Of a stretch of 39,566 bases of DNA, positions 1-10,100 are shown piece after piece. The notes under the pieces are model-generated. The model saw only the letters and a list, made by a program, of their open reading frames with translations, made no database searches and was not told the DNA's origin. How positions within the stretch are numbered: position 1 is the stretch's first letter; each line of letters starts with the position of its first letter. Source of the DNA: Beroe ovata. Lineage: Eukaryota > Ctenophora > Nuda > Beroida > Beroidae. A program made the translations under genes and the position numbers. The stretch is from the NCBI GenBank assembly GCA_946803715.1, contig CAMPET010000307.1:1-39566 (forward strand), read 5' to 3'.

Positions 1-487
1 TGCAGGGCAGGAACTGTAAAGTTTACACCTACACCTGCAATGTGGGAGACATAACCAGTGTTCGGGAACTTCACAGGGAGATAAAGAAAAACACCCCGGG
101 CAGACACATCTCATACCTCTTCAACATCGCAGGTACCCAGTACTCACACATAGAGCATGCATGAGGGTGCCTCTTGGCTAATGCAGTAATCCAGTTAATC
201 CAGAACCTTTATCAACTACTCATGCCCTTTCTCCACTATCCAGGAATCGTGCAAGGAAAGTTGTTCTCCGAATTGACAGAGGAACAAATGGAGAAGACCA
301 TGCAGGTGAACATGATGGGTGTCATGTATCTCACTAAAGTTGTGTTTGGTGAAATGGTCGAAAACTATGGACACATCATCAACATGTCTTCTTCTGCTGG
401 CATCTTCTCAGGACCAAGGAGTGCCGACTACTGCGCTTCTAAGTTTGGAGTCAGAGGATTCACCCAAGGTGTGTACTGCAAATCACT
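1..487 (+). pseudogene. Partial duplicate of SDR gene A (exon 2 tail to intron 3)
   Basis: By eye this segment is identical to 14553-15039. It contains the last part of SDR-A exon 2 (1-132), intron 2, all of exon 3 (244-468) and the start of intron 3, and stops at the n at 488. Exon 3 here carries the same SDR active-site motifs (NMSSSAG, YCASK) as the full gene. There is no start, no exon 1 and no exons 4-5, so it cannot make a protein alone. Identity across introns as well as exons, ending exactly at an n, points to an unmerged contig end rather than a genomic duplicate. Confidence 0.85.
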
Positions 488-488
488 N

Positions 489-1060
489 GAGACTCCTTTG
501 TTTGCTGGCGATTTTGCAACCCCTCCGGATTGTCGAGTAGATCGTGAGAGTTGAGTTATTGGTATCGTATTGTCATCTGAAATGGACACTGACGCATTGA
601 GTAAAAGTGATAGTTCCACTTCTACCAACTCCATTCGGTGAGCAACGACCGTATTATGACACAATCCCAAAATAATCTTCGTAGAAAATGACGCCGCATA
701 TCGTATGATTCTCACAAAACCGACCAAACTTCACCATTCCACTGATATGTGTGTCTCCCAAGTCAATGCACACACTTCTACATTTCACCGCAGTTACGTG
801 TCTCCACAGGTCGAAAAGAGTGGCATATAAACGGGTGCGTACCATGATACGTTACATTCGACAGACAAGGAAGAGGAAGGAATACTATCAGAACAAGGAT
901 GTGGAAATGATGAAGCAAGAACATGCCAGAGTTGAGGAGGAGCATTCCCATGAGAAGTATGTGGGAGTGGGAGGGGGTAAGAGTGGTTGGGGGTCTGCTA
1001 GGGCGGAAGGAGTTAGAGAGGGAAGGCTTTACTACTTTTAGGGGGGGCCGGGGGGGGGGG
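489..1060. other. Unidentified segment between two n joins
   Basis: About 570 bp bounded by n at 488 and 1061. It ends in a long G run, typical of a poor contig end. Short open frames exist on both strands, but none has recognisable motifs or convincing splice sites. I see no gene here; it may be a fragment of a repeat. Confidence 0.5.
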
Positions 1061-1061
1061 N

Positions 1062-1344
1062 AGGAACAAATGGAGAAGACCATGCAGGTGAACATGATGG
1101 GTGTCATGTATCTGACTAAAGTGGTGTTTGGTGAAATGGTCGAAAACTATGGACACATCATCAACATGTCTTCTTCTGCTGGCATCTTCTCAGGACCAAG
1201 GAGTGCCGACTACTGCGCTTCTAAGTTTGGAGTCAGAGGATTCACCCAAGGTGTGTACTGCAAATCACTTTTTTCTTTATACTATGACTATGATGAATGA
1301 GCCAGATCCACAACTTGACCCGTCTTACTGTCATCTTTTGAAAT
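1062..1344 (+). pseudogene. Second partial copy (allele) of SDR gene A exon 3
   Basis: This matches 14832-15114 over 283 bp with three single-base differences that I could find (for example tctgac versus tctcac). It covers most of SDR-A exon 3 (to 1250) and part of intron 3, and is cut by n at both ends (1061, 1345). A divergence of about 1% confined to substitutions suggests the other allele of the same locus, assembled as a separate contig piece. Confidence 0.8.
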
Positions 1345-1345
1345 N

Positions 1346-1565
1346 TTCCCAGACGTTGGGTTCGAAGTCACGTGACAAACAACTAGACTTCTCAGGGAAG
1401 CAAGATAGGGCCGAAATTCGATCGGGAATCGATTCAGCGTCCAAAAATACGTAGGAATCAAAGGTATTTGCATGAAAATGGACTAATTTTTTTCCTCCGA
1501 ATTTTTGACCTCAGTATCGGTAGAAAATGAAGCGAGTGATCCCACACTTTTTTACTCCGATTTTG
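1346..1565 (+). repeat. Partial unit of the 554-bp repeat
   Basis: It starts at the same cagacgttggg motif as the units at 2431 and 2992 and runs through the same order of landmarks until the n at 1566. It is about the first 220 bp of a unit, with small indels relative to the tandem copies. Confidence 0.8.
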
Positions 1566-1566
1566 N

Positions 1567-2341
1567 ATCCTAGGCTCAGTTTCTTATAGAGAGTTTCTTG
1601 TACTAAGTGTATGATATGGGGGCAGAAACAGAAACAAGCTGACATCATCACGACACACGATTGGAGATAGTTTGGCCAGTAAAACTTTAGATTACTATGC
1701 GCAATCTAAAGTTAAGCAACCTCAGTTAAGCCTGTACTTGTCTATAGATGTTACCAACCTGTTACCAACCTGTAACGGAGTGAAGCTTGTGCTACGTCCC
1801 ATCTGAGTGAAAATCACGTGTGTCTGCAGCACTACGAATATCATGTACATGGTAACACCGAACCAGAACTTCACATTCGGGCTCGTTGACCAAGTCTGGA
1901 AAGTGGGGAAATACAGTGATAAGATAACTAGCTACAAGTTAGTTACTTGGATAGATACCAACTTGATAGTTGAAAGGTTATTATGGTAGGGGTTTCATCG
2001 GAAAGAAGACAGATTTCAAGGACAAAAACTGAGTACTGCATATGCTGAGACGGAGTCGTGATTAAGAATGATGTGCTGACACCTTGGTAAGCACCATATA
2101 GCCTATAGGTGTCAGAATAAGGTGTCACCATGCTGCATTGTTACCTTGATCTTGGTAGCAAAGGTGCTACAGATGGAAGTACAGTTCCGTGTCACAGCAC
2201 TCTTGTAGGATATGAAGCCGGTAAACAGCAGTATCGGACACACCATGGTCAGTATGACATGGATTATGTTCACCTGCGATCATCAGCGAGTTATACACTA
2301 AATAAAGGAATTTTCCAGGAAATACCTATTGGAAACTATTG
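1567..2341. other. No gene seen
   Basis: Roughly 770 bp after an n join. There are only short open frames with no family resemblance, and no tRNA or clear repeat was recognised. It ends where the tail of a 554-bp repeat unit begins. Confidence 0.5.
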
Positions 2342-3600
2342 TTCCTCACCTATTTTTGACATAGAATCCGAATCCGGAAAAATTTTTAAGCTAGCTCATC
2401 GGGAAATTGGGTAAAATTCGAATTCCTTCCCAGACGTTGGGTTCGAAGTCACGTGACAAACAACTCCTCAGGGAAGCAAGATAGGGCCGAAATTCGATCG
2501 GGATTCGGGAATCGATTCAGCGTCCAAAAATACATAGGAATCAAAGGTATTTGCATGAAAATGGATTAATTTTTTTCCTTCGAATTTTTGACCTCAGTAT
2601 CGGTAGAAAATGAAGCGAGTGATCCCACACTTTTTTACTCCGATCTTGAAGGCTTCTAATGAAGGCTTTTCGGGCACTTACGACACAGATTTTTCACTAA
2701 ATCATATCTCCTACTCTCAGACTACAAGTATCAACCCTTTTTGCAATAATTTGGGGTTCATTGTAGCCGTGAAAGCACGCCCAAATGACGATTTCAAACC
2801 TGTGGGAAGCAAACACTCCAAAAACACGAATATCAATGGGACACACTGACCCCACAAAATGGCCAAAAGCATTTTTTCAGGAGACATACTAGGAATTAGT
2901 GTTCCTGAGCTATTTTTTGACGTAGAATCCGAATCTGGAAGAATTTTTGAGCTAGCTCATCGGGAAATTGGGTAAAATTCGAATTCCTGCCCAGACGTTG
3001 GGTTCGAAGTCACGTGACACACAACTCCTCAGGGAAGCAAGATAGGGCCGAAATTCGATCGGGAATCGATTCAGCGTCCAAAAATACATAGGAATCAATG
3101 GTATTTGCATGAAAATGGACTAATTTTTTTCCTTCGAATTTTTGACCTCAGTATCGGTAGAAAATGAAGCGAGTGATCCCACACTTTTTTACTCCGATTT
3201 TGAAGGCTTCTAATGAAGGCTTTACGGGGACTTACGACACAGATTTTTCACTAAATCATATCTCCTACTCTCAGACTACAAGTATCAACCCTCTTTGCAA
3301 TAATTTGGGGTTCATTGTAGCCGTGAAAGCACGCCCAAATGACAATTTCAAACCTGTGGGAAGCAAACACTCCAAAAACACGAATATCAATGGGACACAC
3401 TGACCCCACAAAATGGCCAAAAGCATTTTTTCAGGAGACATACTGGGAATCAGTGTTCCTAAGCTATTTTTTGACGTAGAATCCGAATCTGGAAGAATTT
3501 TTGAGCTAGCTCATCGGTAAATTGGGTAAAATTCGAATTCCTTCCCAGACGTGGGGTTCGAATTCACACAACAAACAACTTCCCAGGGATCGAAAAATAT
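2342..3600 (+). repeat. Tandem repeat, unit about 554 bp
   Basis: Units start at the motif cagacgttggg at 2431 and 2992 and at a variant at 3546, giving periods of 561 and 554 bp; the 7-bp difference is a small insertion in the first unit. A partial unit tail lies at 2342-2430, and the last unit decays after about 3600. Each full unit holds a 79-codon open frame (2610-2849 and 3164-3403) differing by a few substitutions, but it has no recognised domain and may be chance. Each unit also has a tagctcatcgg motif 48 bp upstream of ggttcgaa, resembling RNA polymerase III A and B boxes. It is either a satellite or a tandemised short element. Confidence 0.8.
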
Positions 3601-4110
3601 GACCAGCCATTTTTTAACGTCTTTCTTAAGTTTGTTTTGCTGTCACTTGTTTCTGGATTTGGTGATCCTCCACTAACAGAATAATTGCACTTAATAAAAA
3701 CTCAATATGCTCAATTCCAAGAGGAACGTCTCAAACACGGGTCATGTGTGCGTGAGTAATGAGGGGAGCAGAGGCAGTCTCCTTGGAGACTGGGATAATA
3801 CATAGGTAGCTGTACTGCGTTATGAGGAAATTGCCGTAACGGAGGGTATACCCAGCGGAAATATGGGTAGCGCGGGTATTTCATCCCATGGTAATGCGAT
3901 GAGGGAAGGAGAATGATGGTATGTGAGGGAACATTCTAGACCGTTCTGTAAGCTATTGACCTGTTGACATTGTAATGGTATGGTGTATTCTAAAATAATT
4001 CTGCATAAGAATGAAATAAAAATAAATGAAGTTTTTCAAGAAGTTCTTGAAAAACTGTCACAGATTCTTGACAAGAATCTGTGGCTATGGGAAATGATCG
4101 ATATACATAC
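3601..4110. other. TRPM intron or flank, two perfect palindromes
   Basis: There is no coding exon on either strand. If the TRPM gene continues, this is its next intron in minus-strand order after the donor at 4110-4109. The notable content is two back-to-back palindromes: 4030-4056 with 13-bp arms and 4059-4083 with 12-bp arms, each with a one-base centre. Confidence 0.7.
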
Positions 4111-7100
4111 CTCAGAAGCTAGTCCTCTCTTCCAACGGCTCTCACATATCTCCTGACAGGCTGGGTGAGCAATAAACTCCCGGGCCCGGCATTTGAACGC
4201 CATGTCAATGTACGTCTTGTTACCCAGCCTAACCCACACGGAATTAAGCGCCCGTTCACACACCGTGGCGTCCGTCTCGTGAAGTAGATCCAGTATTGCG
4301 ATAGCTTTACCCTCGAAATCGTCGAGCATCGATTCCAGAGTTGCTTTGAGATTTGTGTTTCCGATCACTTTGTGAGCTTTGCCCAGCCGTTTGAGGATCA
4401 TAACTACGAAGAGGGCAGCCCGGATCGGTTCCTGGGTTCCCTTCCACATGAGAGCAGCTATTTCGGGGTTCAGGGACAGGGCAGCCCAGACAAGCAGCTC
4501 GAAATAGGGGTCACTCTCGTTTGATACATCTGATGCAAAATTGCATCCTGCGGAGGTGGTGTGGTAGGGGTCGAGTAGTTTACAGCGTGAAACACACCCT
4601 CTGTAACACACAGTACACACCCTCTATTGCAATGTGCTGCACACGCTGGGTGTGCAATACAGAGTGATAGAGGGTGGGGTGTGCACTGAAGTGTGCAAGA
4701 GAGTGGGATAGTGAGTACACCGGCGTATAATAAGTGTGGTATTGAAGGAGGGTATAGACTATATGGATTCGATAGAGAATATACGGTTATGAAAAGGAGC
4801 GTGAATTAGGGTATAGAGGTTTGATAGAGTACCTATATACGGTGTTGTAAAAGTATGGGGGAATACTGACATCCGCCTTCTCGTCCTACTTACTGCCTGA
4901 AGCTAGCTTGTTGATCATCTTGTCAATGATTTCCTTGGTAAAGTCACCTTTTTTCCACCCCAAGTTGTACCTGCGATAATTGTTCTGTCCTAATTACATG
5001 CTATTTACTAATTACTCGATGGGTATACAACTCTATGTCCATTCCCCCATTACTCTATTAGTAGTAACCAACGCCCCAATTTGACTACACTATTGTTTCA
5101 CTCATTTGGATGTTCACTCATTTGGATGTTCCATTGTTTCACTCTCAAGATAAACAACACCTAACTAGAGGCCCATCAATTATCATACACCACATGAAAA
5201 TCATCTAATTAACTCTCAGCACCCCAAAATCAGTAGAGGTTCAATTTCTCCTCATTGTTGTACGTTTTCATTGCCGATTTGCTTGTGATTTTCGAGGTTG
5301 ATGATCGTTGCACAATTGCCTAAAATCCCAGTAGTTACCAAATGAAACTGTTATTTTTTAGCCGCGGCATAGATCCTTAATTCAATATCCATCTCCCTAG
5401 CGCTCAACGGATCTAGTAGTCTAGGGCGGAGTAGTGTAGGGCGTAGTAGTGTAGGGCGGACACAGACCAAAGTGGTCGTCTAGGGCGGACTTTGTGACCA
5501 AGATGGTAGTGTAGAGCGGACTTGCCTTTCCGAATTGGTAAGGGGGAATTAGTGGTTACCACGTGAGTCGTTTGTTACTCTCGATATAATAACTGTATTC
5601 CATGTTTGCTTATGCCTGTCCTGTTGTCAAGAATCGAGGCTGTTGCCTTAGAGTCATCATCGTCTCAACCAATAAAGCTAATCAGACGCTTCAAATTTCA
5701 ATAAGATGTCACAGATTACGGAAACTCTCTATCTCTTAGATAAGACCTTGGTGCTCTCAGTCTCAATGAGGTTTCAGAGAAATGATTGTTCAAATCAAGC
5801 TGGATTGAGAGGATAAAGAAGCAATCTAATCAGTCCAAAAACAACATGGCTGTTTAAAAACACTGTGGGCACATCGTAGAGAAATACCAATTGCCATCTT
5901 TCTATGATGAGCTATCCACCAGTCAAGGTCATCCGTGGTCGCACGAAAGACAGTATTAACGTAACTTTCCAGGGATTCCGCTACTCAAAGGATATGCTGT
6001 CTCCAACTATGACCCCAAGGGTGATTGAGTACTTGGATAATTTGAGGAGTATCTGGATCCTAATAATCAATTTAAATTTTGAGCAAATTTTTGATTTTGA
6101 TCAAATACGTGAGCAGTGTTATATTGAGCTGCTATACTGTTATACGTGTACTGTTTTGTCTCTTCTGTAAAAAACAGAGAAAATGTCTCTCTTCTACTCT
6201 TCTAGTTCTGTTATACGTACTCACGTTGTTCCACATAATNAATCAGTAGAGGTTCAATTTCTCCTCATTGTTGTACGTTTTCATTGCCGATTTGCTTGTG
6301 ATTTTCGAGGTTGATGATCGTTGCACAATTGCCTAAAATCCCAGTAGTTACCAAATGAAACTGTTATTTTTTAGCCGCGGCATAGATCCTTAATTCAATA
6401 TCCATCTCCCTAGCGCTCAACGGATCTAGTAGTCTAGGGCGGAGTAGTGTAGGGCGTAGTAGTGTAGGGCGGACACAGACCAAAGTGGTCGTCTAGGGCG
6501 GACTTTGTGACCAAGATGGTAGTGTAGAGCGGACTTGCCTTTCCGAATTGGTAAGGGGGAATTAGTGGTTACCACGTGAGTCGTTTGTTACTCTCGATAT
6601 AATAACTGTATTCCATGTTTGCTTATGCCTGTCCTGTTGTCAAGAATCGAGGCTGTTGCCTTAGAGTCATCATCGTCTCAACCAATAAAGCTAATCAGAC
6701 GCTTCAAATTTCAATAAGATGTCACAGATTACGGAAACTCTCTATCTCTTAGATAAGACCTTGGTGCTCTCAGTCTCAATGAGGTTTCAGAGAAATGATT
6801 GTTCAAATCAAGCTGGATTGAGAGGATAAAGAAGCAATCTAATCAGTCCAAAAACAACATGGCTGTTTAAAAACACTGTGGGCACATCGTAGAGAAATAC
6901 CAATTGCCATCTTTCTATGATGAGCTATCCACCAGTCAAGGTCATCCGTGGTCGCACGAAAGACAGTATTAACGTAACTTTCCAGGGATTCCGCTACTCA
7001 AAGGATATGCTGTCTCCAACTATGACCCCAAGGGTGATTGAGTACTTGGATAATTTGAGGAGTATCTGGATCCTAATAATCAATTTAAATTTTGAGCAAA

Positions 7101-10100
7101 TTTTTGATTTTGATCAAATACGTGAGCAGTGTTATATTGAGCTGCTATACTGTTATACGTGTACTGTTTTGTCTCTTCTGTAAAAAACAGAGAAAATGTC
7201 TCTCTTCTACTCTTCTAGTTCTGTTATACGTACTCACGTTGTTCCACATAATGAAATATGCGAAGGATATAGGCCTTACTTGAATTAGTTCCTTAGATGC
7301 TTCATTGCAAGGGCCGTACCCCTAAATGAGGTCCGATATCAGCTAATCATGTAACCCGAACGAAGAATAACATTATGTGACACATAAGACACACGTGGTA
7401 ACCACTAATTCCCCCTTACCAATTCGGAAGGGCAAGTCCGCTCTACACTACCATCATGGTCACAAATTCCGCCCTAGACGACCACTTTGGTCTGTGTCCG
7501 CCCTACACTACTACGCCCTACACTACTCCGCCCTAGACTACGGAAACCCGCTCAACATCCACTCAATCATTCAAATCGCACTGAGCGGCATCCCAGCTGA
7601 GCTTAAAAAAAGCTAAAGACATTGTTCTTTTGATGATATTTTCTAGCTTTACGATGAAATGAGACCTTCAATTATGCCGTCCATATTTCAATTCTGGCTC
7701 AAACCTGGCATATCTCTTGAGGTGTCCGTTGCTCTTGCTGGTGTTGTAGAGTACCACAGCATTAGCTGCCACCATGGGGATACTAGCATCGTGACTCAGT
7801 AGCAACTCTGTAAACTCGTGCAGATTCCATGCCTGATCGTGGGAGGGTGAGATACGAAAAGGGGGTGAGTGGTGAGCAACAATGAGGAGTGAGTTAGGGG
7901 TGAGGGGCTAACAATTGTGAGTGGTGAGTAATAGTGAGGGGTGAGGACTATAGGTGTGAGCAAATTGGCATTTAACTCAGTGTGCACTGTTTGGAATGTG
8001 TTTTTTTCGCCCAGATTTCTTTACTCGACACTGGACATGCTACTCACAAGTGCATGGAGTAATATAGACCCAAGCGCCACTTCATCTTTAGCACTGTTAT
8101 CCGCTTTCAGAAGTCTCTCAGCAAAGTCTGGTCGGTTCCAGCCCAGTGCTACTTGGACACCAGACAAGTTGTTCGAGCTAGCTCTCTTATCATCATGGTC
8201 GTCTGCGCCCTTAGCTTCGTGAATGTTCTGGAACAGTTTATGTTCTTCGTAAGAAAGATACTGCTACATGACGATCGTCATAATAGTGTAGAAGGGAGGA
8301 AATAAGTTTAAAAAGAAAAATTTAAAGATTATCAAGCTAAAAGGGATAAATGGTAATTGGCTTCTTCATTTTGCTTGCGATTTCATACTTGGCGAATTAT
8401 CAGAGATTGTTGTATCTGTCTCACTTACACCTCATGTCAATAATTGATTAATTGCTCAATTAGTAAACTCAATTATACCTGAGCCGTGACAAGGGCCTCT
8501 AGCAGAGCAGCATCAAGACCATCATAATTTTCATCATCCAGGTCAAACAGTATCAGCAAGTCCTCGTACTCTGTAACTATTTCATACACGTTGTCCATGA
8601 ACTTCTTATTTCCCTTCTGAGAGCGAGGGGGAAGATAACGGTATAGTTCGTTTTTCGGTGTGATATGTATCAGAGAGGTACTTGATAAGTGAGACTTAAC
8701 ACGCGTCCTAATCTTAATCCAAAATTCGCAAACTCATAATCAGACTTGTAATCAGTTATCAGACTCATTATCAGTAATCAGACTCATAATCAGGAGTCAA
8801 CTTCACCAAATTAAGGGCCACGGCATGGGATTACGGTCCGATGGTGTTATATTACGTACCGTGTAGTTGTCAAAGTTTCCCGCGTTTATCGTCTGGACGC
8901 TAACTGGACAAGACATGGACAGGGAGAAGGAACAGGTACAGATGTCGATATGTTCCGTTATACTTCCTCTCCTGCTGCTTTGTTTCTTGACCATGCCCCT
9001 CCCCCGACTATGCCTCTGTGATAGAGAGATGGGGGAGTGAGTGGGAGTGGGGGGAGTGAAGTGAGGGAGTGGGAGTGGGGGGAGTGAAGTGAGGGAGTGG
9101 GAGTGGGGGGAGTGGAGTGAGAGGTGGACACAAGGCAGAGAAATGTAGAGAAGTTTTAAAGAGGGACTTGGGGTGGGCGCTGGGTGACGGTTATCTGAGA
9201 TTGTGATCATCTACCTACATTTCTCACAGCTTTGAGATGTCTGACAAGGTTGACAATGACGTCACACACGCCACCCGACCCATGAATCACGACTGCGGGG
9301 GTCCCGGCCCTGAGTCCCTCTACAAGGAAGTTGGAGGCCCCTATGCTGCCCTGCATGACCACCATCACAACTGGTATCTGGAACAATGGAGCTGCTGTTA
9401 CGCGATACAACGGAACAATGGTTTTGTTCACTTACTACACAATCCAAAGTCTTATCTATAGAGGTGTATGGGTATACTGCAAACATAACAAAATACCTAC
9501 TGGATATCTAAAAAACAATTTTCTGACGGAATTAGGATGTAGAAGGATAACCTTACATTCAGTTCATCTCTCATGTGAGCCTCCCAATTGGCTCGTAGTG
9601 AGGACTCTGAGCCCCAATCAGACAGCCCACCAGTGTCAGCTAGGATGTGGTGACTGTGGTTTGCCTCCAGGTTCTCCACAGCCGACCCAGGCTTGATCTG
9701 AGATAGATCAGTCATAGGAAGGATGTGATGATAAGGAGATCCGGCACGAACACTGTTTATTACAAACATTCTAACCTTCACGCGCGGGTAGTTGCAGGTG
9801 TATTCACCATCACCGTTGTCAGTAGGAACGACCAGGGCCTCCTTGACAACCTCAGGGAGACAACCCCAAGATGAAAACCCGATACAGGGGACTGTGTGGT
9901 TGTGCATGCGGAGCGCTTCTCCTATACTCATTACACACCTGTGTAGGGGGTGGTTTAGGGAGGTGATGATCGGGTGTGCATGTTGGTGTGAGGTGGAAAT
10001 AGGGGTGTGCAGCTGCGGTTTTGTCCGTTTTGTCTGTGTTCTGTGCTTTGTTCTGTGTATCATGACTGACCCTGCATCAATCCCGGAAGTAGTCAGCCAG

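Noticed and set aside
2610-3403. 79-codon frames in the tandem repeat as genes
   Set aside because: No domain, no splice or promoter evidence, and both lie at the same place in repeat units; similarity follows from the repeat itself.
5904-7183. Two separate 88-codon genes
   Set aside because: They are the same sequence duplicated at a contig join, and the frame lies within a transposon without a full transposase.
8803-9210. 135-codon minus-strand frame over 8803-9210
   Set aside because: Only 8860-8903 fits TRPM with proper splice sites and phase; the rest is the G-rich minisatellite read in frame.
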